From contig NZ_NMUM01000005.1 in NCBI RefSeq assembly GCF_002812805.1, positions 372,001 through 436,000 on the forward strand: 64,000 nucleotides of DNA, in the 5' to 3' direction. Shown here piece after piece: positions 1-9,566 of this stretch (position 1 is the first letter of the stretch; every line of letters begins with the position of its first letter). Made by a program: the position numbers and the translations under genes. The notes beneath the pieces were generated by a model. It saw only the letters and a list, made by a program, of their open reading frames with translations, ran no database searches and was not told where the DNA came from. The stretch is from Microbacterium lacus. GTDB taxonomy: Bacteria > Actinomycetota > Actinomycetes > Actinomycetales > Microbacteriaceae.

Positions 1-362
1 TAGTGCGGCTCTTTGCCGTCGTCCGTCACCTTCCACTCGTAGTAGCCGGAGGTCGGCACGATCGCGCGGCGCTTCTCAAGCGCACCACGGAACATCGGCT
101 TGTCCTCGATCTCCTCGGAACGCGCGTTGAACGCGCGCGACCCGATCGAGACATCCTTCGCCCAACTCGGCACGAGGCCCCAGCGCGCAGCCTCGAGGCG
201 TCGGGTCGGGGGGTCAGTCTTTGCCGAGTCGAGGACGATAACCGCCCGGTCGGTGGGCGCGATGTTGAACGAGGGCGCGGGCAGGTCTTCGGCCACCGTG
301 TCGACATCGAGCAGGGCCGTCAGATCGGCCGGGGGTCTGGTCACCACGAAGCGTCCGCACAT
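1..362 (-). CDS. SOS response-associated peptidase (SRAP/HMCES/YedK family), 3' part missing
   Basis: SRAP proteins form a thiazolidine crosslink through Cys2 to abasic sites in single-stranded DNA and shield them from cleavage. The N-terminus reads MCGRF, so after removal of Met the catalytic Cys is exposed. Further on come the family segments SFNIAPTD, RWGLVPSW, FNARSE and SGYYEW (the Glu of GYYEW is part of the active site). About 120 codons are visible and the C-terminal half, with the conserved His region, lies outside the window. A TAGGGT hexamer 7 nt before the ATG suggests a leaderless mRNA. It is the last of three minus-strand genes after DedA and the App1-like phosphatase. Family assignment is firm. 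The role is known from family knowledge only. Confidence 0.93.
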   Translation of the reverse strand, partial: MCGRFVVTRPPADLTALLDVDTVAEDLPAPSFNIAPTDRAVIVLDSAKTDPPTRRLEAARWGLVPSWAKDVSIGSRAFNARSEEIEDKPMFRGALEKRRAIVPTSGYYEWKVTDDGKEPH

Positions 363-406
363 ACCTCAAACCCTACGCGCGGGCGCCGACATGGCGATGG
401 CGCGGC

Positions 407-1441
407 TCAGACGAGGCCCGCGCGCTCCAACTTGTCCAGGATGCCCGCGCCGTCGGACGCCGTGACCCACGGGGCCTGAGCATCCGAGTGATCGTCGACC
501 GTCTGACGTCCACCGGCCAGCACGGCCTCGGTCGTGGAAAGGCGACGGATAGCGACCGCCGAGACCTGCCCCGGGTGGTCCTTCGCGAACTCGGTGTAGA
601 TCGACTCGTCGTGCTGACCGTCGTCGCCGATCAGCAGCCACTGGACCTGCGGAAACTCCGTCGCGAGCCGACGCAGGTTGTCGAGCTTGTGCTCACGGCC
701 GCTCCGGAACCACCGGTCATGGGTTGGGCCCCAGTCGGTCAGCAGAATTCCGCCGGGCGGGAAGAGGTGGCGGGAGAGGAAGCGGGTGAGCGTCGGGGCG
801 ATGTTCCATGCGCCGGTCGACAGGTAGATCATCGGGGCGCCGGGATGGCTGCGTACCAGGCGCTCGAGCAGCACCGCCATACCGGGCACGGGCAGGCGAG
901 CGTGCTCGTCGACGACAAACGAGTTCCAGGCGGCGATGAGCGGACGGGGCAGCGCCGTGACCATGACGGTGTCATCGACATCCGAGACCACACCGAACTT
1001 CACGTCCGAGCCGACGATGAACACCCGCGCCTCGACGGGGTCGCTGTTCTCGACGGACAGTTCGAGGGTCTGCCATCCGGACTCGAGCTCGGCCTGGATG
1101 ACCGTGTCGACCACGCCGCCGCGGTCAGACACCACCGTGTGGGTGCGCCCGGCGACCGTGATCTTCACCTCGGAGTAGCCGACGGGGATGCTGACGAAGC
1201 TGCGCCAGCCGCGCAGGCTGCTGATCTCGCCCGACTTCGTATCGCGGGGCGGGCGAACGATCAAGACCCGTCCGACGACGCGCACCCAACCCTCGCCGCC
1301 GTAGCCCGGGAAGGGGACGATGCTGGCGCTCAACCCGCGCCGACGGGCGCGCTTCTCTCGCCAGGCGTGGAATCGGTGCTCGAGTCTTGCCAGCCAGAGG
1401 ATCTTGGCGGGAAAAGCGGGGGCCTGCGTCGTAGTGGGCAT
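407..1441 (-). CDS. App1 family phosphatase (DUF2183)
   Basis: A 344-residue protein with the App1 catalytic domain, known from yeast phosphatidate phosphatase App1 and common in actinobacteria. The haloacid-dehalogenase-like motif is visible as SDVDDTVM (D154, D156, D157, T158), followed by YLSTGAWN and a GDDGQHD segment typical of the family's metal site. Residues 40-150 form a beta-rich N-terminal part. No signal peptide or membrane segment is evident. The start lies 5 nt after the stop of the dedA-like gene, so the two are probably co-transcribed. That suggests a link to membrane lipids, which is an inference. The bacterial substrate is not established. Confidence 0.9.
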   Translation of the reverse strand: MPTTTQAPAFPAKILWLARLEHRFHAWREKRARRRGLSASIVPFPGYGGEGWVRVVGRVLIVRPPRDTKSGEISSLRGWRSFVSIPVGYSEVKITVAGRTHTVVSDRGGVVDTVIQAELESGWQTLELSVENSDPVEARVFIVGSDVKFGVVSDVDDTVMVTALPRPLIAAWNSFVVDEHARLPVPGMAVLLERLVRSHPGAPMIYLSTGAWNIAPTLTRFLSRHLFPPGGILLTDWGPTHDRWFRSGREHKLDNLRRLATEFPQVQWLLIGDDGQHDESIYTEFAKDHPGQVSAVAIRRLSTTEAVLAGGRQTVDDHSDAQAPWVTASDGAGILDKLERAGLV

Positions 1442-1446
1442 CGCCC

Positions 1447-2112
1447 TCAGTCTTTCATGCCCTCCGGAGCATCCTCGTCGTGAAGGTGACGGCGTTCGAT
1501 ACGTTCGATGACCTTCTTGCCAACGAACACGAGCACGATGAACAACACGATCACGCCCACGAAGATGTACCCGGCGAAGTGCACCGTGTCAGCGAGCTCG
1601 CGATACGTGCCGGCGGCGGCCGCGGCGACGGAGACGTAGAGCGTTGCCCAGAGGATGCAGGCGGGCGCTGTCCACGCGAGGAAGCGCCGAAAGGGGTAGG
1701 CGGTCATGCCGACCGTCAACGGTACGAGCGAGTGCAGTACGGGGAGGAAACGCGACAGGAAGATCGCGGGCCCACCCCGGCGGCGCAGGTAGCGCTCCGA
1801 CCGTTCCCAGTTCTTCGCACCGATGCGCGCGCCGAGACGAGAGGCGCGGATGCGTGGGCCCAGCCATCGACCGATCCAGAACCCGATGCTCTCGCCGATG
1901 AGCGCCCCAACGACGACGGCGATCCCGAGCAAGACGCCCTCGAGCGGCGACGACACCGCAGTCGCAGCGACGATCACGATGGTGTCGCCGGGAACGATCA
2001 GGCCGATCAGGATGCTCGTCTCGAGCATGATCGCGACGCCCGCCAGCAATGTGCGCAACACCGGGTCGACGCTCTGGACCGCGTCCAGCAGCCACGAGAG
2101 GAACTCGTTCAC
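1447..2112 (-). CDS. DedA family membrane protein
   Basis: A 221-residue SNARE-associated/DedA domain protein with about five hydrophobic segments and the family's re-entrant signatures: ETSILIGLIVPGDT near residues 31-44, GESIGFWIGRW, and FLSRFLPVLHSLVPLTVG (the R-F-L-P-x-x-H/R core). DedA proteins are inner-membrane transporters; some members flip undecaprenyl phosphate or phospholipids. The GTG start is preceded by TAGGCT and 6 nt, consistent with a leaderless transcript. It is divergent from pabB across only 41 bp and is followed closely by the App1-like phosphatase. Confidence 0.92.
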   Translation of the reverse strand: MNEFLSWLLDAVQSVDPVLRTLLAGVAIMLETSILIGLIVPGDTIVIVAATAVSSPLEGVLLGIAVVVGALIGESIGFWIGRWLGPRIRASRLGARIGAKNWERSERYLRRRGGPAIFLSRFLPVLHSLVPLTVGMTAYPFRRFLAWTAPACILWATLYVSVAAAAAGTYRELADTVHFAGYIFVGVIVLFIVLVFVGKKVIERIERRHLHDEDAPEGMKD

Positions 2113-2118
2113 GCGTCG

Positions 2119-2147
2119 AGCCTACGACGCCCAGGTCCCCGTACCCT
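2119..2147. promoter_or_regulatory. Back-to-back -10 elements for dedA-like gene and pabB
   Basis: The minus strand shows TAGGCT (2124-2119), 6 nt before the GTG of the dedA-like gene. The plus strand shows TACCCT (2142-2147), 6 nt before the GTG of pabB. The start codons are only 41 bp apart, so each promoter's -35 region must lie inside or next to the other's -10 or coding sequence. Inferred from hexamer position; no transcript data. Confidence 0.55.
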
Positions 2148-2153
2148 GGGTGC

Positions 2154-3524
2154 GTGCCCCAGGATCTCGACGTCGAGTCGCTCACCGACTGGATCGAGCC
2201 AGCCGTGGTTTTCGCAACGCTGGAATCGGCGCATCCGAACGTCTTCTGGTTGGACGCCGGCACCGACGCGGACTCGGGGTGGAGCTTCGTCGGTCACGGC
2301 GTGCCCGCGACCGCCGACGAGGTGCGAGATGTTCGCCTGGCCGGGGCCTTCGGCGACGCCGAGACCGCAGACCGCGAGTGGCCCGCGGGCCCGTTCCGGG
2401 GCGGTTGGGTCGGCTGGTTCGCGTACGACACGGCGGCCGAGCGCGCCGGTGCTCCGGCCCGGAAGACCTCGGACGACGCGCACCGGGGCGGAGTCGATCA
2501 GGATGCGTGGATGCGCGCCCGCGCCTGGTTCGCCTTCGATCACGCCAGCCGCCGGGCGTGGGCCGTTGCCTCCGCCCGGGAGCTTGCGTCGTGGGCGGAG
2601 GGGATCGGAGCAGCCGCGAGCGCGATGCCCCTGCCCGCGCCGCCCGCGCCCACCGTGCCAGAGTCCGCGCCGGAGTCCCCCTCACCGAGGACTGCCACCT
2701 CGCGACACACCCCCGACGAGTACGAGGTATTGATCGCGCAGTGCCATGACGCGATCCGCGCGGGTGATGCGTATCAGCTGTGCCTGACGACGCGGTTCGA
2801 GGTCGAGACATCCGACTCTCCCGTCGCCGTCTACGCCCGGCTGCGCGCGTCGAGCCCCGCACATCACGGCGGGTTCGTCCGCATCGGTGGAGTCAGCCTG
2901 CTGAGCGCGAGCCCCGAGGAGTTCCTCGGCGTCCGCGACGGGATCGTACGCACGCGGCCGATCAAGGGCACCCGGCCGCGGGGCGCCGACCCGGAGACGG
3001 ATGCCGCCCTGGCCCGCGACCTGCTCGCGAGCGAGAAGGAGCGTGCCGAGAACGTCATGATCGTCGATCTGATGCGCAACGACCTGTCACGAGTGTGCGA
3101 GGTGGGTACGGTGCGGGTCGACGCGTTGCTTGCGGTGGAGAGTTACCCGCACGTGCATCAGCTCGTCAGCACGGTTTCGGGGCAACTGCGACCGGGCAGC
3201 ACGGTGGGTGAGCTCCTCGATCGCGCCTTCCCTGCCGGCTCGATGACGGGGGCGCCGAAGCTCTCGGCCATGACGATCCTGCAGAAGCTCGAGGTGGGGG
3301 AGCGGGGGATCTACGCCGGATGCTTCGGGTGGATCGGCCTCGATGGCACTCTCGATCTCGCCATGGTCATCCGCTCGATCGTCATGCGTGACGGCCACGC
3401 CGTCGTCGGGGCGGGCGGCGGCATCACCTGGTCGTCCGTGCCCGTCGAGGAAGTCCGCGAGGTGGGCATCAAGGCGCGCGCACCGCTCGCCGCGCTGGGC
3501 GCCACTCTGCCCGCCGGTTGGTAG
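2154..3524 (+). CDS. pabB: Aminodeoxychorismate synthase component I (PabB)
   Basis: A 456-residue chorismate-binding enzyme that makes 4-amino-4-deoxychorismate from chorismate with ammonia from a PabA subunit, for folate synthesis. The C-terminal domain carries PIKGTRPRG; the Lys in PIKGT marks PabB, where anthranilate synthase has PIAGT. It also has [13 protein letters not shown] and [10 protein letters not shown]. The N-terminal third is less conserved and Ala/Pro rich. GTG at 2154 is chosen because it follows a TACCCT -10 at leaderless spacing; the open frame extends upstream but would cross the promoter. No pabA or pabC lies next to it in this window. Confidence 0.88.
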   Translation: MPQDLDVESLTDWIEPAVVFATLESAHPNVFWLDAGTDADSGWSFVGHGVPATADEVRDVRLAGAFGDAETADREWPAGPFRGGWVGWFAYDTAAERAGAPARKTSDDAHRGGVDQDAWMRARAWFAFDHASRRAWAVASARELASWAEGIGAAASAMPLPAPPAPTVPESAPESPSPRTATSRHTPDEYEVLIAQCHDAIRAGDAYQLCLTTRFEVETSDSPVAVYARLRASSPAHHGGFVRIGGVSLLSASPEEFLGVRDGIVRTRPIKGTRPRGADPETDAALARDLLASEKERAENVMIVDLMRNDLSRVCEVGTVRVDALLAVESYPHVHQLVSTVSGQLRPGSTVGELLDRAFPAGSMTGAPKLSAMTILQKLEVGERGIYAGCFGWIGLDGTLDLAMVIRSIVMRDGHAVVGAGGGITWSSVPVEEVREVGIKARAPLAALGATLPAGW

Positions 3525-3627
3525 GGCGAGCGCGCTCATCCACCGCCCGGCGAGCGGCGCAGACGGGTCCGGTAACCTGGAAAGAGCGCCTGCGCGCATC
3601 CCGAACCCCCCGCTCGATTGGTTTTCT

Positions 3628-6225
3628 GTGTCCCAGACCGTTCCCACCGACAACGCTCCCGCCGATGGCGCGCATTACGACGCCGCCGCGATCCAGGCGA
3701 AGTGGCAGGCTGCGTGGGAGGCGAAAGACCCGTTCCGGGCCGGCGGCGATGCCGACACGCGGCCGCGCAAGTACGTGCTCGGCATGTTCCCGTACCCGTC
3801 GGGCGACATGCACATGGGCCACGCCGAGAACTACGCCTACGTCGACACGGTGGCCCGTTTCTGGCGCCACCGCGGCTACAACGTGCTCAACCCCATCGGC
3901 TGGGACTCGTTCGGTCTGCCCGCCGAGAACGCGGCGATTCAGCGCGGCGTCGACCCGCGCGAGTGGACCTACGCGAACATCGGCCAGCAGAAGACGAGCC
4001 TGCGCGCGTTCGGCACGTCGTACGACTGGAGCCGCGTGCTCCACACGAGCGACGACGACTACTACCGCTGGAACCAGTGGCTGTTCCTGAAGCTCTATGA
4101 GCGCGGGCTGGCTTACCGAAAGGATGCGCTGGTCAACTGGGACCCCGTGGATCAGACCGTGCTCGCGAACGAGCAGGTACTGCCGGATGGCACGTCCGAT
4201 CGCAGCGGCGCGATGGTCGAGAAGAAGAAGCTCACGCAGTGGTTCTTCAAGATCACCGACTACGCAGACCGCCTGCTCGATGACCTGAACCAGCTCGAGG
4301 GATTCTGGCCGCAGAAGGTCATCCAGATGCAGCGGAACTGGATCGGCCGCTCGATCGGTGCCGATATCGACTTCGAGATCGAGGGGCACCCCGACACCGT
4401 GACGGTGTTCTCGACGCGCCCCGACACTCTCTACGGCGCGACGTTCTTCGTCGTCGCGCCCGACTCCGACCTGGCCCAGCAGCTCGTCGCCGACGCCGAG
4501 CCCGAGATTCGTGAGCGCTTCACGACGTACCTCGACGGTGTGCGCCGCGCAACCGACATCGAGCGTCAGAGCACGGACCGCCCGAAGACGGGCGTGTTCC
4601 TCGGCCGCTACGCCATCAACCCCGTAAACGGCGCCCGCCTGCCGATCTGGGCCGCAGACTACGTCCTGGCCGACTACGGTCACGGTGCCGTCATGGCCGT
4701 CCCGGCACACGACCAGCGCGACCTCGACTTCGCCCGCGCGTTCGACCTGCCCATCACGGTTGTCGTCGACACGACGGCCCCGATCACGGGTGCGATCCCG
4801 GTGATCGAGCTCGACGACGAGGGGGTGCCGATCGATCCCGGTGCCGACGCATCCGGTCTCGACGACATCGACCCCGCGCGCACCGGCGTCGCCCTGACGG
4901 GCGAGGGACGGATGATCAACTCCGGCCCCCTCGACGGCCTGTCGAAGCGGACGGCGATCACGCGAAGCATCGAGCAGCTCGAGGCATCCGGCAAGGGACG
5001 CGCGGCGAAGTCGTATCGCCTGCGCGACTGGCTGATCTCGCGCCAGCGATTCTGGGGAACGCCGATCCCGATGCTGCACATGGACGACGGCTCGATCGTG
5101 CCCGTCCCCGAAGACCAGCTGCCGATCCGGTTGCCCGACGTGCAGGGGCTGGACCTCACGCCCAAGGGCGCTTCGCCGCTCGGTGCCGCCGAGAACTGGG
5201 TCAACACGGTCGACCCCGCCACCGGGGCATCCGCTCGACGCGACCCCGACACGATGGACACGTTCGTCGACAGCTCGTGGTACTTCCTGCGGTTCCTGTC
5301 GCCCGGAAATGACGAGAAGGCGTTCGCCCCGCGCGAGGCTCAGCGTTGGGCGCCGGTCGATTCGTACATCGGCGGCGTCGAGCACGCGATTCTGCACCTT
5401 CTGTACGCGCGCTTCATCACCAAGGTGCTGTTCGACATGGGCCTCGTGGACTTCACCGAGCCGTTCTCGTCGCTCATCAACCAGGGCATGGTCACGCTCG
5501 GCGGCACGAAGATGTCGAAGAGCAAGGGCAACCTGGTCGAATTCGCCGCGAGCATGGAGTCCCCGGGCGCCGACGCCGTGCGCGTCGCGATCGCGTTCGC
5601 CGGACCCGTCGAGGACGACATCGAGTGGGAGGATGTCTCGACCGGCGGTGCGCAGAAGTTCCTCGCCCGTGCCTGGCGTGTCGCGAACGACGTGGACAGC
5701 GACCCGAGCGTCATCTGGGCCGAGGGCGACAGCGCCCTGCGTCGCGTGACGCACCGCCTGCTGGCCGATGCGCCCGGACTTGTCGAACAGACGAAGTTCA
5801 ACGTCGTCATCGCGCGCCTGATGGAGCTCGTCAATGCGACTCGCAAGGTCATCGACACGGGTGCCGGTCCCACCGACCCGGCCGTGCGCGAGGCCGCCGA
5901 GGTCATCGCGATGATCCTCGACCTTTTTGCGCCGCACACGGCCGAAGAGATGTGGGAGATGCTCGGCTACGAGCCCTTCGTCGGCCTCGTGCCGTGGCGT
6001 CAGGCGGACCCGATGCTGCTCGTCGAAGAGAACGTGACCGCGGTCGTGCAGGTCGACGGCAAGGTGCGCGGCACCCTCGAGGTGCCCGCGCGGATCGGCG
6101 CCGAAGAGCTCGAGAAGCTCGCCCGCGCCGACGAGAAGGTCATCCGTTCGATCGGCGACCGCGAGATCGTCAAGGTCATCGTCCGTGCGCCGAAGGTCGT
6201 CTCGATCGCGACCCGCCCCGTATAG
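3628..6225 (+). CDS. leuS: Leucyl-tRNA synthetase
   Basis: An 865-residue class Ia synthetase that charges tRNA-Leu. The HIGH box appears as HMGH (62-65) after PYPSGD. The CP1 editing domain runs roughly 230-430 and contains [16 protein letters not shown] and [15 protein letters not shown] is at 628-632, and the anticodon-binding and C-terminal domains follow to the end. The GTG at 3628 (SQTVPTDNA...) gives the normal family length. A TAACCT hexamer near 3572 could be the -10, leaving a short leader. The stop codon lies inside a 16-bp tandem duplication described in the findings. Confidence 0.98.
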   Translation: MSQTVPTDNAPADGAHYDAAAIQAKWQAAWEAKDPFRAGGDADTRPRKYVLGMFPYPSGDMHMGHAENYAYVDTVARFWRHRGYNVLNPIGWDSFGLPAENAAIQRGVDPREWTYANIGQQKTSLRAFGTSYDWSRVLHTSDDDYYRWNQWLFLKLYERGLAYRKDALVNWDPVDQTVLANEQVLPDGTSDRSGAMVEKKKLTQWFFKITDYADRLLDDLNQLEGFWPQKVIQMQRNWIGRSIGADIDFEIEGHPDTVTVFSTRPDTLYGATFFVVAPDSDLAQQLVADAEPEIRERFTTYLDGVRRATDIERQSTDRPKTGVFLGRYAINPVNGARLPIWAADYVLADYGHGAVMAVPAHDQRDLDFARAFDLPITVVVDTTAPITGAIPVIELDDEGVPIDPGADASGLDDIDPARTGVALTGEGRMINSGPLDGLSKRTAITRSIEQLEASGKGRAAKSYRLRDWLISRQRFWGTPIPMLHMDDGSIVPVPEDQLPIRLPDVQGLDLTPKGASPLGAAENWVNTVDPATGASARRDPDTMDTFVDSSWYFLRFLSPGNDEKAFAPREAQRWAPVDSYIGGVEHAILHLLYARFITKVLFDMGLVDFTEPFSSLINQGMVTLGGTKMSKSKGNLVEFAASMESPGADAVRVAIAFAGPVEDDIEWEDVSTGGAQKFLARAWRVANDVDSDPSVIWAEGDSALRRVTHRLLADAPGLVEQTKFNVVIARLMELVNATRKVIDTGAGPTDPAVREAAEVIAMILDLFAPHTAEEMWEMLGYEPFVGLVPWRQADPMLLVEENVTAVVQVDGKVRGTLEVPARIGAEELEKLARADEKVIRSIGDREIVKVIVRAPKVVSIATRPV

Positions 6226-6277
6226 CTGCCGCCCCGTGTAGCTGCCGCCGCTCCCGCTGCTACCGCTACCGCTGCCG

Positions 6278-6315
6278 AAAAGTGGGACATGCCCTTGGGA
6301 TGTGTCCCACTTTTT
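6278..6315 (+). terminator. Hairpin with T-run after leuS
   Basis: AAAAGTGGGACA (6278-6289) is perfectly complementary to TGTCCCACTTTT (6303-6314), a 12-bp stem enclosing a short loop that itself contains CCC-TT-GGG. The plus strand ends in five T residues, as in an intrinsic terminator. It lies 53 nt after the leuS stop. The stem sequence recurs as two extra direct copies downstream. Confidence 0.7.
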
Positions 6316-6341
6316 GTCGGTAAGCGGCGATCAGAGCGAGC

Positions 6342-6376
6342 GAAAGTGGGACACGAAGCACGAAAAGTGGGACACG
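6342..6376 (+). repeat. Two further direct copies of the AAAGTGGGACAC motif
   Basis: Copies of AAAGTGGGACACG start at about 6343 and 6364; their GTGGG cores (6346 and 6367) are exactly 21 nt apart. They repeat the left arm of the hairpin at 6278-6289 in the same orientation. No gene occupies 6226-6482. The rest of that gap is GC-rich low-complexity sequence plus the comEA -10 hexamer. Confidence 0.6.
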
Positions 6377-6482
6377 AGCGTGAGCGGGTGCTCGTCCTCC
6401 CCATCGTAGGGTGGCGCGTGACGTGCCACCGATGTGGGCGGCGAGCGGATGGCGGGGGCCGAGGCATCCGTAGCGTGACGGA

Positions 6483-7142
6483 GTGGCGCGCGACAACCCT
6501 CCGAACTCGGCCGCCGACGACAGTTCCCCGGACGGGCCCGGTGACGCGTACGCGCGTGCCTCGCCACGCGCCCGGGCCATGGTGGGTGCCGTCGTCGTCG
6601 TTCTGCTCGTTGCGCTGGGCATCACGGTGGTGGTCGGGATCGTGCAGTCGGGGACGAGCTCACCCGAGGTGGTGCCACTCGAGGAGGCCTCGGGTGTCGC
6701 GGGCGAGGACGTTTCGGCGGGTGTCCTCTACGTTCATGTGTCGGGCGCCGTAGCTCGTCCCGGACTGTATCGGCTTGAGGGTGGCGCGCGCCTAGTCGAC
6801 GCCGTCGCCGCGGCGGGCGGATTCGCGGAGGACGCCGACGAGGCCGGAGTGAACCTGGCGCGGCCCCTTTCCGATGGCGAGCAGATCGTCGTGCCGGTGG
6901 TGGGCCAGGCGCCACCCGCGGCCTCCGCCGGCGGCGGCACGACCGCCGACGCGCGCGTGAACCTCAACACGGCCACCGTTGCCGAACTCGACACCCTGCC
7001 CCGGGTGGGTCCGGCGATCGCGCAGCGGATCATCGACTGGCGGACGAGCAACGGTCGGTTCTCGGCGGTCGATGACCTGCTGTCGGTTCCGGGCATCGGC
7101 GAGAAGATGCTCGAGTCCCTCCGGCCGCTCGTCGTGCTGTGA
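6483..7142 (+). CDS. comEA: ComEA family helix-hairpin-helix DNA-binding protein
   Basis: A 219-residue membrane-anchored DNA receptor of the competence uptake machine. After a polar N-terminus there is one membrane helix at about residues 33-55, an SLBB-like domain (VHVSGAVARPGLYRLEGG), a flexible Gly/Ala linker, and a C-terminal helix-hairpin-helix pair starting VNLNTATVAELDTLPRVG and ending in SVPGIGEKMLE. The GTG start follows TAGCGT (6471-6476) by 6 nt, consistent with a leaderless mRNA. The stop overlaps the comEC start, so the two are translationally coupled. Natural competence in this organism cannot be inferred from these two genes alone. Confidence 0.93.
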   Translation: MARDNPPNSAADDSSPDGPGDAYARASPRARAMVGAVVVVLLVALGITVVVGIVQSGTSSPEVVPLEEASGVAGEDVSAGVLYVHVSGAVARPGLYRLEGGARLVDAVAAAGGFAEDADEAGVNLARPLSDGEQIVVPVVGQAPPAASAGGGTTADARVNLNTATVAELDTLPRVGPAIAQRIIDWRTSNGRFSAVDDLLSVPGIGEKMLESLRPLVVL

Positions 7143-9484
7143 ACGTGGCCGGGCGCAGATCCCGCAGTCAGCCCCTGCTCGCCGTCCCGGCGGTTGCCGC
7201 GTGGGTTGCTGCGCTCGTTGTGGTTGTGTTTCCTTCCGCAGCCGCATGGGCGGCACTCGGTGCGGGCGCCCTGCTCGCGCTCGTCCTGGTCGGGATTGTG
7301 CGCCGCCCGTCCTGGGCGTTGCTGATCGCGTCCCTCTCGATCGTTCTCTCCGGATGCGTCGCGGCTCACGTCGCGATCGCCGACGGAGTACGGGCGGAGG
7401 TGGCCGCCTTCGTGGGGGATGGCGGTCGCGCCATCCTTGTCGAAGCGACCGTGAGCACCAAGATCGAGCCGGCCACAGCGGGTGCGGTGCGCTTCGAGGT
7501 CGACACGCGAGTCGTACGGGCTGGCGGACGGCAGCTTGCGGCATCCGTCCCTCTGACGATCTGGGCCGACGCCGGTGTGCTGGCCGACATGCAGACGCGG
7601 GATGCGCTGGATCTCGGGAGCACCGTGACCGTGCGAGGCTCGGCTCGTCAGACGGATGCGGGCGATCGGGCCGTGCTCATCGTCTTCGCGACCGTCCTCG
7701 AGGTCGACGCGGCACCGACGGGCGTGCTTGCCGTGACCGCAGACTTGCGTTCGGGTTTTGTCGACCGAGCCTCGGCGTTGCCCGGGGCGGGCGGCGGGCT
7801 CGTTCCGGGTCTCGCGGTCGGTGACACCTCCGCCGTTTCGGATGAGCTCAGCGAGCAGATGCGCACGAGTTCGCTTAGCCACCTGACGGCGGTCTCGGGA
7901 GCGAACTGCGCTGTCGTGGTTGCGTTGACTTTCGCCGTCGCGGGTCTTCTCAGGCTGCCCCGGATGGGCCGGATATGGCTGTCGTTGGCAGCGCTCGGAT
8001 GCTTCGTCCTGCTCGTGACACCCGAGCCGAGCGTGTTGCGGGCGGCCGCGATGACAACGATCGCGCTGCTCGCCCTCGCAGCGGACCGGGCGGGTGCGGG
8101 GCTCGCTGTGCTCGCCCTGGCCGTCGGGGTTCTGCTCATCAGCGATCCGTGGTTGTCGCACTCGCTCGGCTTCGCGCTCTCGGCTGCGGCGACGGCGGGA
8201 CTGCTCGTGCTGAGCCGTCCCCTCGCCGCGGCTTTCGCACGCGTCCTGCCCGTACCCCTCGCGATTGCTCTGTCGGTTCCGGCCGCCGCGCAGTTGGCGT
8301 GCGGGCCTCTGCTCGTGCTGATCGATCCGAGGATTCCGGCATACGGCGTCGTTGCGAACCTGCTCGCGGGGCCGGCCGCGCCCGTTGCGACGCTCGTCGG
8401 ACTCGCGGCGTGCCTGTTCGGCTTCTTGTCGCCGGTTGCGGATCTTCTGACGTGGATCGCGTGGGTTCCGGCATCCTGGATCGCGGGCGTTGCGGCGGTG
8501 CTCGCCGAGTTCCCGGGAGCGGATCTGCCGTGGCCCGGTGGTGTGGTGGGGGCGGTCGCACTCGCCATCGCCAGCGCGGCAGTGGTGTTCGCGCTCGTGG
8601 TCCGCCCGCGCACAGCGCTGGCCCGACGCGCGCGGGTGGGCATCGCGTTCGTCGTGGTTGCGGCATCCGGTGTTGCCGTCGGGGGAGTGCTGCTCGATCG
8701 ACCGCTTGCGCCGCTGACGGTGCCCGCGGAGTGGAGCATCGCCCAGTGCGACATCGGGCAGGGTGACGCCGTGCTCTTGCGGTCGGGTGGTCAGGTCGCG
8801 TTGATCGACACGGGTGCCGACGTGGCGTTGCTCGAGGACTGCCTGGCCCGAGTGGGGGTAGCGCACATCGATCTGCTGGTTCTGACGCACTTCGACCTGG
8901 ACCACGTCGGAGCGGTCGATGCGGTGCGCGGGCGCGTCGGCACGGTGATCCACGGACCGCCGGGTGAAGCGGCGGACGAGCGGATGATCCGGGACCTCGT
9001 CAGCGCTGGGGCTCGGGCTGTGGCGGGCATCGCGGGAATGTCGGGCACGCTCGGGTCGGCGCGCTGGCAGATCCTCTGGCCGAGCTCCGGGCGGTCGCCG
9101 TTCGAGCCGGGAAATGACCTGAGCCTCGTGCTCGACGTCGCGCGCGGGGACGACGGGATGCCGCGCGGCCTGTATCTCGGGGACATTTCGGCAACTGCTC
9201 AGCGTGCTCTCCGGGCTACGGGTCGGGTGCGCGGAACGTTTGACGTCGTGAAGGTCGCGCATCACGGCAGCGCAGATCAGGACCCGGATCTCTACCGGGT
9301 CGTCGACGCATCCCTCGCCCTCATCGGGGTCGGCGCGGACAATGACTATGGGCATCCGCGCGCCGAGATCCTGGATCTGCTCACCAGTACGGGAACGACG
9401 ATCGTGCGGACGGATGTCGACGGTTTGGGTCTGGTCCGGCGCGTGGATGAGGGGCTCGAGGTCTGGCGCGAGGAAGGCGGGTGA
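7139..9484 (+). CDS. comEC: ComEC/Rec2 competence DNA channel with metallo-beta-lactamase domain
   Basis: A 781-residue polytopic protein. The order is N-terminal membrane helices, a soluble OB-like region (about 75-200), the Competence domain with many helices (about 215-510; note SHLTAVSGANCAVV), and a C-terminal metallo-beta-lactamase domain with DIGQGDAVLLRSG, LTHFDLDHVGAV and KVAHHGS. In the family it carries single-stranded DNA across the membrane, and the C-terminal domain may degrade the other strand. The GTG at 7139 overlaps the comEA stop by 4 nt. It is followed by holA, a common actinobacterial order. Confidence 0.93.
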   Translation: MNVAGRRSRSQPLLAVPAVAAWVAALVVVVFPSAAAWAALGAGALLALVLVGIVRRPSWALLIASLSIVLSGCVAAHVAIADGVRAEVAAFVGDGGRAILVEATVSTKIEPATAGAVRFEVDTRVVRAGGRQLAASVPLTIWADAGVLADMQTRDALDLGSTVTVRGSARQTDAGDRAVLIVFATVLEVDAAPTGVLAVTADLRSGFVDRASALPGAGGGLVPGLAVGDTSAVSDELSEQMRTSSLSHLTAVSGANCAVVVALTFAVAGLLRLPRMGRIWLSLAALGCFVLLVTPEPSVLRAAAMTTIALLALAADRAGAGLAVLALAVGVLLISDPWLSHSLGFALSAAATAGLLVLSRPLAAAFARVLPVPLAIALSVPAAAQLACGPLLVLIDPRIPAYGVVANLLAGPAAPVATLVGLAACLFGFLSPVADLLTWIAWVPASWIAGVAAVLAEFPGADLPWPGGVVGAVALAIASAAVVFALVVRPRTALARRARVGIAFVVVAASGVAVGGVLLDRPLAPLTVPAEWSIAQCDIGQGDAVLLRSGGQVALIDTGADVALLEDCLARVGVAHIDLLVLTHFDLDHVGAVDAVRGRVGTVIHGPPGEAADERMIRDLVSAGARAVAGIAGMSGTLGSARWQILWPSSGRSPFEPGNDLSLVLDVARGDDGMPRGLYLGDISATAQRALRATGRVRGTFDVVKVAHHGSADQDPDLYRVVDASLALIGVGADNDYGHPRAEILDLLTSTGTTIVRTDVDGLGLVRRVDEGLEVWREEGG

Positions 9485-9566
9485 GCCGACGTGCTGTTCC
9501 CTCGTTTGGCACAGCGTTGTTCTCGCCACGACCGTTGCTGTCGGTCGCCGTCAGTAGGCTGGGGGG

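Noticed and set aside
3469..5937. Long minus-strand open frame opposite leuS (822 codons)
   Set aside because: It is an antisense shadow caused by high GC third positions; leuS has all class I synthetase motifs, and the antisense frame has no recognisable domain.
6734..9529. Long minus-strand open frame opposite comEA-comEC (931 codons)
   Set aside because: It spans two real genes, is extremely Arg/Asp/His-rich and matches no family pattern.
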